Source: Osmia lignaria lignaria (lineage: Eukaryota; Arthropoda; Insecta; Hymenoptera; Megachilidae). Taken from it: a stretch of DNA of 64,000 nt. The stretch lies in NCBI RefSeq assembly GCF_051020975.1, contig NC_135034.1, positions 3,286,001-3,350,000 of the forward strand, read 5' to 3'. The first letter of the stretch is position 1, and every line of letters begins with the position of its first letter. The notes below the pieces were generated by a model. It searched no databases. It had not been told where the DNA came from and saw only the letters and a list, made by a program, of their open reading frames with translations. Below, piece by piece: positions 51,400-61,553 of the stretch. The position numbers were made by a program, and so were the translations under genes.

Positions 51400-54300
51400 G
51401 TGTCAGATGGTACCAGGTTCTCGCAGATCAACTTGCAACATTGCAAGGCGGCAACGGACATTCTCCTGCGCCGCCTAGCGATGGAGCAGACGGATATAGC
51501 CCTCTTACAAGAACCTTGGATTCACAAGGAACGTGTAGGAGAGCTAAACACGGGGTGTGGCTCACTATATTATGATACCACATCCACAAGGCCTAGGGCC
51601 TGCATCTTTGTCAAGAAGAAGATAGCGGCCCTGAAACTTAATGAATTCTAGCTGATGAATTACAGCTGATCTTTCAGCGGTTAAGGTTAAACTTAACCTC
51701 GGTGGGAATACGTCAGAGCTGGTGGTGTGCTCGGCGTACCTGCCGTATGACTCCGAGGAACCTCCACCTACGAGGGACCTCAGGGCTCTGATAGATCACT
51801 GTGCTGTCAACGGTCTGCACCTGGTGATCGGTTGCGACGCTAACTCGCACCACACCGTATAGGGCAGCACAAACACCAACGGCAGAGGCACAGCTTTGCT
51901 GGAGTACCTTGCCACCACGGGCCTGGAGATCCTCAACAAAGGCTCCTCTCCCACCTTTGTTACCTCCCGCAGACAGGAGGTGATTGATATGACCCTGGGC
52001 TCCGCCAAGGTGACACAGGTCGTAAAACACTGGCAGGTACGGGACGAGAGCACACTCTCGGACCACCGCCTTATTACCTTCGAATTAACAGGTGACAGGG
52101 AGGGCGGTACTGGGGAGGCTTACAGGAACCCAAAGGCCACCAACTGGGCACTCTATAAAGAGGGCCTGGAAGGGAGGCTGAAGGGGAACTGTCAGCGTCC
52201 CAGGACCATAGGAGAAATTGAGCAAGCGGTGGAGCATCTGAGCTCCGCCATCACTCAAGCTTATGAAGCAGCCTGCCCGGTCAGAATCAGGAACAGTAGC
52301 AAGAGGGTCCCCTGGTGGAACAAGAAATTGGACCAAGCCAGGAAGGTTACCCGTAAACTACTGAATAAAGCCATGGAGGCAAATACGGAGCCAGCTTGGG
52401 ACAAATACAAAAAGTCCCAGCAAGCTTACAAAAAGTTAATAAGAACTAGCAAGAGGACGGCCTGGAAGACCTTCTGCAAAGAAACCGAGGCACTACCTGT
52501 AGTTGCCAGGTTAAGGAAGGTCTTCACGACAGGCCCCTCACCGAAGTTGGATCGTCTTAGACTCCCAAACGGAGGGCTAACGAACAACCACAGGGAAACA
52601 TTAGAGCACCTCATTCAGACACACTTCCCAGGCTCAGTAGCAGAGGATCGGGAGCAGCGCCGTAACGATACGGCGCGCACCGACCCTGCTCCAGCGGACT
52701 GGGGAATAGCTGAAAAGGTGATTAACACGGACAGGGTGAGATGGGCCATCGGCTCCTTCAAAAGATTCAAAAGCCCAGGAACTGACAGGATCATCCCAGC
52801 ACTCCTACAAGAGGGCGGGGAGGACCTGTACAGGCGCCTGGGCCAGATCTTCAAATCCTACCTAGCGAAGGGCCACGTGCCCAAAGCCTGGAGATACTCC
52901 AAGGTAGTGTTCATCCCGAAGCCAGGGAAGGACAACTATGACCTCGCTAAGTCGTACAGACCCATCAGCCTCATCTCTTTCTTGCTTAAAACGCTGGAGA
53001 GGCTGGTTGATAGGTACATCAGAGATGAGGTTTTGGCCAGCAAACCGCTGCACCCCTCCAAACACGCCTACCAAAATGGCAAATCCACCGAGACGGCACT
53101 TCACAACCTGGTAGGTTCCATCGAAGATGCACTGTCGAACGGTGAATCTGCTCTCTGCATCTTCCTCGACATCGAGGGGGCGTTTGATAACACCCCCCAC
53201 GACGCTATACAGGAAGCCGCGATGAGATACAATATTAAGGACTCCGTCGTAAGATGGATCCACAATATGCTGACGAACAGAACAGTCACAGCAAGCCTGG
53301 GAGAGGAGACGGTGAGGGCCGACGTCGCGAGAGGCTGCCCGCAGGGAAGAGTCCTGTCCCCCCTGCTGTGGACCCTCGTGGTTGATGAACTCATACGTAT
53401 ACTCACCATAGAAGGATTTGCGGTTCAGGGTTACGCCGACGACCTTACGATCACGGTCAGAGGCAGACACCCGTTGGAATTAGCGAGGAGGTTGCAAAGG
53501 GCTATCACACTTGTGGAATCCTGGTGTCGATCACACTCGCTCTCGGCAAACCCGAGCAAAACGGAGTTGGTCCTATTCACAAGGAGAAGACGATTCTATT
53601 TTAAGGCTCCTCATCTCTTTGGGACGCAACTACAACTCACAGATGAGGTAAAATATCTTGGTGTCACACTAGATAAAAAACTGACCTGGAAGAACCACGT
53701 AAACAGACAGATCCAGAAAGCAATCAGCACCTACTGGGCCTGCCGCAGGCTGTTTGGCCCCACATGGGGACTCAAACCAAGGATGGTCAGGTGGATATAC
53801 CAGGCCATCCTTGAACCCATTATAACATACGCCTCAATTGTGTGGTGGACCTTCATGAAAAGGGGAGCACACAGAAGGACAATAGAAAGAATATACCGAA
53901 TAGCGTTGCTGGGGATAACAGGTGCGCTTCCCACTACGCCCACTATGGCTTTGGGTGCGCTGCTCGACATCAAGCCACCCCACTTAACAGTGATGGCCTC
54001 GGCTTGGAGAGCGGCCATCCGCCTGCACCAAGCTGAAGAATGGTGCCCGACGAGCGGCGGGCACACCGAGATCTTAAGGGATCGGGGATCGGAGCTAATT
54101 CTGACCCACGGTGGTGACCGCTGCAAGACGGAGTACCTCTTCAGACGGGAATATGACTTAATTATCCCAGAAAGGGAGAAATGGCTGGAGGACCCTAGCG
54201 GCATCCTGACTCCGGGGGGGCTGGTCTGGTTTACAGACGGCTCCAAGACCGGATCTGGCACCGGAGCCGGGATAGCGGGGGAGAGCCCAAAGGTTGAAAT

Positions 54301-55069
54301 GACCTATAAACTGGGCCACCACGTCACGGTCTTCCAAGCAGAAGTGTTTGCTATATGGGCCTGCGCCAAATACAACTTGGAAAAAGACCATTCGGGCAAA
54401 CACATCTACAGATGTAGATGCAGTGACAGTATTGCTGCGCTTGGAGCCCTCCATAGAGTGGAGGTAGGGTCTAAGCTAGTCAAGGACTGTATACTGACTT
54501 TGAGACAGCTATCTCTGAACAACAGAGTCAAGCTGCTATGGGTACCAGGTCACGCTGGCATCCCAGGTAACGAGAGGGCTAACGAATTGGCACGACTGGG
54601 GGCGACAAGCTCCCAGCCATGCCATGAGTACCCCATTGGTGTCTCAACCTATGCGTTGAAAGGCCTAGCTAAGGACTGGTTAAACCAGGAATTCACCAGG
54701 CTCTGGAATAACGCCAATGGCATGAGACACGCGAGGGCCGTATTTGAGGGACCGTCACAGAAGCTGGGTGACACCCTAATTCACCTGGACAGGGCGCGAC
54801 TGCGCATGCTCGTGGGCCTAGTGACAGGACACTGGTACACAAAGAAACACCTCGCGCGCATGAGACTCACAGAAGAGACATTATGTCCGAGGTGTGAGGA
54901 AGAGGACGAAACACCTCTTCACGTACTTCTAAGATGCAGGGAACTAAGGGCCCTAAGAGGATCAATCCTGGAGACCTTGGAACCCTCATCATTAAGCATC
55001 TCGGCTGGCCTGGTGCCGGTGCTTCTAAATTTTGCCACAGAAGCCCAGCTGCCAAGGTACAGCCAGTAA
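51400..55069 (+). pseudogene. LINE ORF2: endonuclease, reverse transcriptase, RNase H
   Basis: The endonuclease part starts at about 51,400 (the codon is GTG; no ATG marks the start) with QINLQHCKAAT and DIALLQEPW, then leaves frame at a TAG (51,649-51,651) next to a short repeat of GCTGAT/AATTC/TACAGCTGATC. Its continuation (ELVVCSAYLPYD, LVIGCDANSHH) is in the frame of the rest, with one nonsense codon TAG at 51,860-51,862 where relatives have Trp. From 51,863 the frame is open to 55,069. Reverse transcriptase motifs: RPISLISFLLKTLERL (~52,960), FLDIEGAFDN (~53,161), GCPQGRVLSPLLW (~53,332), GYADDL (~53,428). RNase H: WFTDGSKTGSG (~54,229), QAEVFAIWACA, SDSIAALGAL, VPGHAGIPGNERANELA. A C-terminal CPRC-x8-H-x4-C zinc motif lies at ~54,883. 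All catalytic residues seen are present. Confidence 0.85.
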
Positions 55070-55133
55070 AGAGGCTGCCTAGCGGCCCGGGTACAATGGT
55101 CCCCAAGGACTGAGTGCCCGGCGAGCCTCAACC

Positions 55134-55154
55134 AGTTTAATAATAATAATAATA
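55134..55154 (+). repeat. (TAA)n tail of the LINE
   Basis: TTTAATAATAATAATAATA-type tail immediately before the 3' target duplication. A TAA-repeat tail instead of poly-A is typical of I-superfamily LINEs. Confidence 0.85.
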
Positions 55155-55167
55155 ATTGTCTCACACG
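55155..55167. repeat. LINE target-site duplication, 3' copy
   Basis: ATTGTCTCACACG, identical to 49,325-49,337. The last base of the tail and the first base of the duplication are ambiguous by 1-2 bp. Confidence 0.85.
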
Positions 55168-56150
55168 TACAAGGGTATTTAAACTTGCTTTTTTCCCTGT
55201 ACGCTGCTTCGATTCTCGGTAGTCACCTCATCAAAGGCGAGCCGAACTCGCTCGAGAAACTGTGGTTGAGAAACCGCCGGAGACGGCGACACGCAAAAAT
55301 TGGTCTGATTCATCGCACATAATACATATAGCTATCACAGCATCCGTGTGTTATTTAGGTGTATGCGAAGAGTGACGTAAATAGCATGCCGTTAGTTGGA
55401 TGCGATAACTGAGGTGACGCTGAAATCAGTTTCTGTTCGGCCTAATTTTCGATGAAACGTTGACTGTGTAACGCTATCGCGAAATTTCATCGACACACCA
55501 CCTCGCGAAATAGCCCCGAATTATCCACGGCTCGCGATTCGAATATGTTAATGTTACGCGAACAAACATCGCGTAAACCTTATCCCGTTAGACTCTAATA
55601 AAACAATCCTAAACTATGTTAATTTCGAAGGAACTTTACCACCGTAAACGTTTATAACCTCCGTTTTTCGAACTCCAGGCCATCCGCGACGAGCGATAAT
55701 TTAAATTCACGAACTTCCTTTCAAATCGCAGTTCTCCCCGTGTTTATTACCGATAATAGGTTGCTTTATTCACCGTCGCCCTAAGGTACGGTCGTTGCCG
55801 TCAACTTTATTGCTTTGCCGCGGCTAACGGTCCCGAACGGGAAACATCGACGCCGACCAGCCGAAGGTAGAAGACCCTTGGAAAAACCTCGGGGTTTTCC
55901 CCAAAAATCGCTACGTCACAAGCGGGCGGCCACCTCGAACTCCCCGCTACAAATTCAGCCAACCAAAACAACCACTCTTGTTACTGCCCTCCACCAATCA
56001 TGTAAAACAACCCCCACGCTACGTCCCCGCGAAACTTACCTTGTAACGCGTTTTTGAAATACAGATCAGAACAACTCTTGACTCCGTTCAATCTTGACGT
56101 TTTATTAAAACCTATCATTCGAAGTAAGAAGTTTTAGTTTTGGCGCGCAC
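55158..56150 (+). mobile_element. Possible solo LTR / partial gypsy-like retrotransposon
   Basis: The sequence begins TGTCTCACACGTACAAGGG, followed by a TATA-like GGGTATTTAAACTTGC at 55,174. It contains a polyadenylation-type CTAATAAAAC at about 55,595 and ends near TTTTGGCGCGCACC at about 56,137, which could be a primer-binding site. The composition is unlike both flanks. No second LTR and no gag/pol frame is seen. The calls of LTR and binding site are inference, and the start is blurred by the LINE target duplication. Confidence 0.3.
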
Positions 56151-56300
56151 CAAGCAGAGTGTTTCTACACTCCACGGGCAGCCAACCCACGCTCCTGGAA
56201 CCTTTTCCCCAGAATCTCCCTAAAACCGCTACGGCAAACGTAACAACTGTTTTACCAACGCGGAATTCGGAGTTCGGCCTCGATGCTCGCATCGCCTTAA

Positions 56301-57220
56301 ATTCGGAAGTGAATTTAATATGTATCTGGAGTTTTTATCGACGCTTGTGTGCAACATTCTAATATATTTTGATAAAATGGTGTAAGAAACAAGATGTCCA
56401 ATTTTTGACAATCCGACATTGCTGTGTTTTCTTGTGGGTTTTCCATTTCCATAGTCTCTAATTGATTGCAGCTGCTATCGTCACATTAATTGAGGGAAAC
56501 GAATCGCCAATATGCTTGTTCCATAAAACAACTACGGTCAGTATATTGTGCATATCCTTTGACAGGTATAGGTTAGAGTAGAGGAATAATTACAAGGTAG
56601 TTATTAAGATATCAATATCTGCTAATAAGTAAGGTCAAAAAGTTATGTGTACCGTTTGACAGGTATAGGTTAGAATGTGAAATTTTACAGAAAGAATTGA
56701 ATATTTTACAGAATAGGTTTTTTATATTAATATTATGTATCATATATTTTAATTATTAATTTGAATGTAAGTACGTATATAGTAAAGAAAATGCGTTATA
56801 AACATGAAGAAGATTTTTTATCGCATAAGGAAGGATAAAGAGATTTGAAGAGAAATCAATGAACATGGAACGGGACTTTTTTTAATCGGATTTAATGTTT
56901 GAAGTACCCATAAGTTGAGTCCTGCGACATGTCATTGATGGTCACCCACAATCTGATTAAAAAAGAAGTAAACTCCTACTTTGATCCACGTTTGTAGCAT
57001 GTATTTAATGAATCTTTTTAGTTATTTTATGCTTCAATTAGCTTTATATTTCTTCGTTTAGAATCATAGGTTTGACTACAATTCAATCTATTTGTTCAAA
57101 ATGTTTTGTACAATTTAACAATGTATGTACTTACTTTTGATGTTGACCACTAAAGTAACTGTGGAATTAAATTCGTTGAAGTGAGTAATCTTATTTCTAT
57201 GTAATTATATACTTTTACAG
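56301..57220. other. AT-rich spacer without genes
   Basis: No gene seen. A direct repeat TTTGACAGGTATAGGTTAGA occurs at about 56,559 and 56,656, and a short inverted pair (TTTTTTTAATCGGATTTAAT near 56,880, ATCTGATTAAAAAAG near 56,951) suggests a degraded small element. The two-exon reading of this region and the next is too weak to extend the gene model leftwards. Confidence 0.45.
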
Positions 57221-58129
57221 GGATTATCATGATCTAACGAAACTACAATCAAAGAAGATAGAGAGAATGTACAGAATTTCCAATAAAATACCAGGACAAA
57301 TAACAGAAGTATGTTCTCGAAACAGAAATGCAGTTACTTTCTTGCAAGATATATCTGGAAATATGATGAAGGTAAAAGAAATATTAAACCTTATTTTGTT
57401 CAATATGTACATCCTTTATTTCAAATTAATGTTGTTGAGTACAATGTATCAATATATAATAATATGCCTTTTTCTTCTTTATTTTCAGCGTTTGATCAGA
57501 CACGGAGGGGAAAATTGCAACAGAGATATTATGGAGTATATGGGCCATTCCACGCAAAGTGATCACACTTTTTCCCGCATGGTCTTGGATTTTTGTTAAA
57601 TTTTGTAGGCTTGTAAAACCCAATGTACGAACAAAAAATCGATGCTCCGTTCCTCGATATTGTTTAAACTTTCCAAGTTATAAGGACTGAAAATTTAGGG
57701 TCACTTTTCTTTCAAAAAATCATAACTCGGAAAGTATTATAGATATCGACATGCATGAACCGGCATTTTATAGGTAAAACTTCAAAGTTTAATAAAAAAA
57801 TTACTACATGTGTCAACGCAATCTTCAAATTGTTGTAAATAATGTTTATAATTTTCAAACTTGAAAATAACCCCAAGGGGGAGCACGAATCGGTCTGAAA
57901 TTTTTTCTGTAGAATCTTTAAAGAGTTTTCTAAATACCCTGAAGATTTCATAATGGAACACGCAGAATTACCGGAGTTATAATATTTTATTGCTGCGTAT
58001 GACCTGCCGGCGGACCATCGCGCGCCATCCGGTCCCCATGCGGCACTGCACTTGTCGGCGTTACTTTTCGGTCTATCCGCTTACAAATACAAATTGGAGT
58101 AAATAATTGTTTCTAATACACACTTTTTT

Positions 58130-58699
58130 CTTAATCTGGAGAGGTGATTTTAAAGATTTTGATGTGATAGGAGATTCACCGAGAGATTTAAGGGCACTAT
58201 TTAATGACGATAACGAATATTCCCGATCTATTTCTTCTACATAACTACAGGGTGATTCTTTCGCAACGCAACACAAAAGCCGAGCCGCACAATGGAACCC
58301 CTGCTGTTCCGTTTCTTGACTTCGTCTCAGCCATAAACACACACAAAGCAGTTTTGGGTCCGGCTTTTGTGTTGCGTTGCGAGAGAATCACCCTGTATCT
58401 GCATTTGTTCCCGAATTTGACGAATTGTTGCTTATTACTTGCTCTACATTACTTGGACCAACAACTGGCTCTTGAACTGTTGGAAAACAACCCGGCTCAC
58501 TTACGTTTACGATAGGAAGATTTGGACGATTTAATCTAGATGTTCGAATTACTCGCATTCTACACATGCAGCACAAATTTTCTCCTAATATTATATTCTG
58601 ATATTTTTCACGAAAGGCGATTGTAACTGAACGAAGATTTTTAGTTACATTTGAATGTCGAGGTAAACTAAATGGATTGGAACAATATCTTCGCGGCAT
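58130..58699 (-). pseudogene. N-terminal fragment of a transposase-like protein, split by a MITE
   Basis: ATG at 58,697-58,699 in good context (GCAAAAATGCC), reading MPRRYCSNPFSLPRHSNVTK. Next comes a Cys pair (ENLCCMCRMRV) and a Ser/Asn-rich linker up to about 58,398. There the frame is broken by a 148-bp MITE (58,248-58,395). On the far side coding resumes in a compatible frame once the MITE and one TA are discounted (SYVEEIDREYSLSSLNSALK, then a GESPI motif) and fades at about 58,130. The Cys-pair start and the GESPI-like segment resemble N-terminal parts of a transposase-like protein family seen in insects, from memory. No catalytic core is present, so the element must depend on another copy. 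Confidence 0.5.
58248..58395. mobile_element. 148-bp mariner-like MITE
   Basis: CAGGGTGATTCTTTCGCAAC (58,248 on) pairs with the reverse strand from 58,395 (CAGGGTGATTCTCTCGCAAC), and the match continues into GCAACACAAAAGCCG. TA lies on both sides (58,246-58,247 and 58,396-58,397). The TA target and the CAGGGTG start fit a Tc1/mariner MITE. It sits inside the coding fragment described above. Confidence 0.85.
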
Positions 58700-60739
58700 T
58701 TTTGCTTTCCACCAGTACACAATTACAGTTTTAAACTAAGAAAAACAAGAAACTGAAAAGTACACAGCATAGTTATGCACAACACTGAACGCTTAACTGA
58801 AACCGCTTGTCTCGTTGCTTTCCCAAATAAAACTGAACGGTGTTCTGGAAAAGTGAACCGCCAAAATCAGTTTGCCATACTTTTATTGCCTTTTAAGGGT
58901 TTGTAGACAAAAGTACCAGAAACGTGTCGATCTATTCCGTAGTTGTTAACCGATGGCTGGCTATTTGAAAAAATGTAGAGTAGCGGCGCATGGGAACCGG
59001 ACGGCGCGCGATGATCTGCTGGTAGGTCATACGCAGCAATAAAATTTTATAACTCCGGCAACTCTGCGTGTTCCATCATGAAATCTTCAGGGTATTTAGA
59101 AAACTCTTTAAAGATTCTACAGAAAAAATTTCAGACCGATTCGTGCTCCCCCTTGAGGTTATTTTCAAGTTTAAAAATTATAAACATTATTTACAACAAT
59201 TTGAAGATTGCGTTGACACATGTAGTAATTTTTTTATTAAACTTTGAAGTTTTACCTATAAAACGTTCATGCATGTCGATATCTATAATACTTTCCGAGT
59301 TATGATTTTTTGAAAAAAAAGTGACCCTAAATTTTCAGTCCTTATAACTTGGAAAGTTTAAACAATATTGAGGAACGGAGCATCGATTTTTTGTTCGTAC
59401 ATTGGGTTCTACAAGCCTACAAAATTTAACAAAAATCCAAGACCATGCGGGAAAAAGTGTGATCACTTTGCGTGGAATGGCCCATATATATCTTCATACA
59501 TGTAGCTTTTCACATTAAGAAAAGAAGCATATAATAGAAGCTTTTCACTAATTGAGTACGACAATCAGAATCAAAATGGGGATATATTTGCCATTATTTG
59601 ATAATTAATTTGGTAGATTCCAAATATAGGTGCAGTTGAATATAAAGTATCAATATATAATAATATTACTTCTTGTTCTTTTTATATTTTCAGAATCTGT
59701 TCAGGCATTGATGGAAAAATTATCACCAAAAATTATGAAGTACTAAAATTGAATAGATACATTAAAGAAATTAACCAACGTAGAGTGAAAAACTAAGACA
59801 AATAACAAGAACGTACTCTGTAAAGAAATGCAATTACTTTGTCGCAAGATATATCTGGAAATATGTTTAAGGTAAAAGAAATATAGCATCTTATTTTCTT
59901 CAATACATCCTTTATTTCAAATTAATGTTCTTGAGTAAAATGTATGAATATATAATAATATGATTTCTTTTTCTTTATTTTCAGCATTTATTCAGACATT
60001 AATGAGGAAATTACAACAAAGAATTTATGGAGTAGAAAAATTTGATAGATACAGTGAACAAATTATCCAAAGAGGATTATAAAATTAGATATGTTTGTTT
60101 TCCAAATCATCGACTATAAAAACAATGTAATGCCAGCATATTTTAAGTAAATAAATTAATAGGAAAAAATGAAACTCTTAAATTATAATCTCCTGTTCCA
60201 TTTACCTTAATATAGAATTTAATTCATGGTTCACATTGTCTTTTTGTACTTACAAATAAATACTTTTGTCGTGTAAAAATTCATAAATAAAAAAAAAAGT
60301 TGTAATATCACAGTTGTTACTTTACTATTCACATCCATCTATTTTGTATCACATGTGTTTATAAATGTCAAACTCATCTCATCCGACTACAGCAGTCCAA
60401 TTGAAATATTCTATTGTTCAGACCATTTAGAAAATATATTAAAACATTTAGAAACAATCTTGTTCAGTGAAGACTTATGGAGAAAAGATAGAAAATGATA
60501 TCCAATTACTGTGAATTAGTTTTATGTCACCATAAGCAAATATAACCTAAAATCTTACAATGCACAATTCACTAAATTTCTTGAACAATTGTACTAGAAT
60601 ATTTTAATCACATGTAATCCGACAATATATTGTGTCAATTCTATTTCTTTTTCCTGGTAATCACCGATACTTTACAATTTTTTGGCGAAACACGGAGCAC
60701 ATGACAGAATGTAACGCGTTATACAGCTGACGCGATAAG

Positions 60740-60752
60740 ACTGTAGAAATCG
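60740..60752. repeat. SINE target-site duplication, 5' copy
   Basis: ACTGTAGAAATCG, identical to 62,069-62,081. Confidence 0.8.
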
Positions 60753-60971
60753 CCACACCGGTACTCGTAAGATCACCGAAGTCAAGCTAACAAGGAGAGT
60801 GCAAGGCCTTCGTCTCATCGATTTCGTTGAAACTTTGCACACTTATAGATCTCGTTCTCCTGTTTACGAGTATATACCATTATAGGGGCAGATACTCAGT
60901 AGTTTTTGAGATATTTATAATTAAAGTTTTATTATTACCTTAAAGTAGATTGTAGTTGCGGCGATTACCAA

Positions 60972-61062
60972 GTATAACGGTGGCGCAGTTGTAACGTATC
61001 AGGCTTCTACATCAACGATCCAGGGTTCAAATTCTGCGTGGTGTGGGTATGAATTTTTTTTT
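60972..61062 (+). promoter_or_regulatory. tRNA-like Pol III module, left arm
   Basis: GGTGGCGCAGTTGTAACG (60,979-60,996) is a good tRNA A-box, and GGGTTCAAATTC (61,023-61,034) a B-box with a 5-bp T-stem (CAGGG/TTCTG), about 30 nt apart. A run of nine T (61,054-61,062) could terminate Pol III. The anticodon arm is not convincing, so this is a tRNA-derived module rather than a working tRNA. It would transcribe rightwards, antisense to the protein fragment. Confidence 0.55.
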
Positions 61063-61093
61063 GATCCAGTTAATTGAATTGCACAATTACTTG

Positions 61094-61414
61094 TTATTTA
61101 CAACAATGGTACTTGTCGTAAAAGCACGGGAAACATAGTGTACAAAAGCATTTTGCACATCGAACAAATGCAGTATTGTTGCATGAACATTTACTTTTTT
61201 GTATTTCTGTTGGAAAACAGACTTGGTTTACGTTTTCGAAAAGTAATCTTTCTGTAGACAGTCCAGCTGCAAACCATGCATACTGCAGCATAGGTTTAAA
61301 AATTGGTGCACAGAGTTGTTCATGAATGAGCGAATGTAATTTAATAGAATCTTCCCTGCTTGCAATTTCTCTTTCGTGCTCTATCAGATAAGTACAGTTT
61401 TGTGTCTTTTTCAA
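61094..61414 (-). pseudogene. C-terminal fragment of a transposase-like protein with zinc finger
   Basis: An open frame of 106 codons with no ATG at its upstream edge (TTG at 61,414-61,412), so it is an exon or fragment. It ends TAA inside the element's left arm. It contains LIHEQLCAPIFKPMLQYAWF and ends in a Cys/His cluster: CSCNN-x4-RCAKC-x3-LCFPC-x4-YHCC. Such C-terminal zinc clusters close several insect transposase-like proteins, and the motif order is similar to piggyBac C-termini. The exact family is not identified. It fills the whole space between the inverted arms. It may be the C-terminal counterpart of the N-terminal fragment at 58,130-58,699, but that is speculation. Confidence 0.5.
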
Positions 61415-61462
61415 AAAATTGTTGTAAATAACAAGTAATTGTGCAATTCAATTAACTGGATC

Positions 61463-61553
61463 AAAAAAAAATTCATACCCACACCACGCAGGATTTGAAC
61501 CCTGGATCGTCGATGTAGAAGCCTGATACGTTACAACTGCGCCACCGTTACAC
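61463..61553 (-). promoter_or_regulatory. tRNA-like Pol III module, right arm
   Basis: Inverted counterpart of the left module. On the minus strand the A-box GGTGGCGCAGTTGTAACG (61,547-61,530) and the B-box GGGTTCAAATCC (61,502-61,491) are followed by a T9 run (61,471-61,463). The B-box here is closer to consensus than in the left arm. It would transcribe leftwards, into the sense strand of the protein fragment. Confidence 0.55.

Larger units (their letters stand above)
49338..55154 (+). mobile_element. Near-full-length LOA/I-type LINE (non-LTR retrotransposon)
   Basis: A 5.8-kb element bounded by a perfect 13-bp target duplication. It has a GC-rich 5' UTR (49,338-49,784), ORF1 (49,785-51,261, frameshifted), ORF2 (51,400-55,069, one frameshift and one stop), a short 3' UTR and a (TAA)n tail. 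Its domain set (apurinic-type endonuclease, reverse transcriptase, then RNase H) and the TAA tail place it in the I superfamily. The endonuclease start QINLQHCKAATDILLRRLA suggests the LOA clade, from memory. The sharply different base composition (GC-rich in AT-rich surroundings) and the intact ends point to a fairly recent insertion. Confidence 0.85.
47939..56296. mobile_element. Second TTAA-flanked element, interrupted by a LINE
   Basis: GGCGATGCGAGCGTCGA directly after TTAA (47,935-47,938) pairs with TCGATGCTCGCATCGCC directly before TTAA (56,297-56,300), matching 16 of 17 bases. This defines an 8.36-kb interval that holds the LINE at 49,338-55,154 and an LTR-like segment; without the LINE it is about 2.5 kb. 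The left TTAA is also the right TTAA of the preceding palindromic element, so that element probably jumped into this one's boundary TTAA. No transposase is seen. The terminal match is short, so the pairing remains an inference. Confidence 0.5.
57541..59484. mobile_element. 1,944-bp DNA element with ~500-bp inverted arms
   Basis: Ends TGGGCCATTCCACGCAAAGT (57,541 on) and, on the reverse strand, from 59,484, each flanked by TATA (57,537-57,540 and 59,485-59,488). The arms, about 57,541-58,055 and 58,970-59,484, are nearly identical; both contain short open frames beginning MKSSGYLENSLKILQKKFQT, which are arm sequence, not genes. The core carries a minus-strand gene fragment (next entry). It inserted into the exon-like repeat. 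A TA or TATA target is possible; family unassigned. Confidence 0.75.
57221..60090 (+). repeat. Three diverged exon/intron-like repeat units
   Basis: A unit consisting of an exon-like part ending AAGATATATCTGGAAATATG..AAG, a donor GTAAAAGAAAT, an AT-rich ~115-nt intron and an acceptor TTTATTTTCAG recurs. Unit 1: exon 57,221-57,371, intron 57,372-57,488, next exon from 57,489. Unit 2: acceptor before 59,694, donor after 59,871. Unit 3: intron 59,872-59,984, exon from 59,985. Unit 1 has an open frame (HDLTKLQSKKIERMYR ... FLQDISGNMMK). Units 2 and 3 carry stops in the equivalent frame. I do not recognise the protein. It could be a host gene with duplicated, decaying exons or an unknown element. 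A transposon (57,541-59,484) interrupts it. Confidence 0.4.

Noticed and set aside
52862..54454. Minus-strand frames up to 202 codons opposite LINE ORF2
   Set aside because: Antisense of the reverse transcriptase/RNase H frame, which has all expected motifs on the plus strand.
57541..58055. Frame beginning MKSSGYLENSLKILQKKFQT seen twice in opposite orientation
   Set aside because: It is the inverted arm of the 1,944-bp element, low in coding character, and is present twice only because the arms are duplicated.
60972..61050. Functional tRNA gene
   Set aside because: A- and B-boxes and a T-arm are present, but I could not form a proper acceptor or anticodon stem, and the sequence is part of a transposon arm present in two inverted copies.
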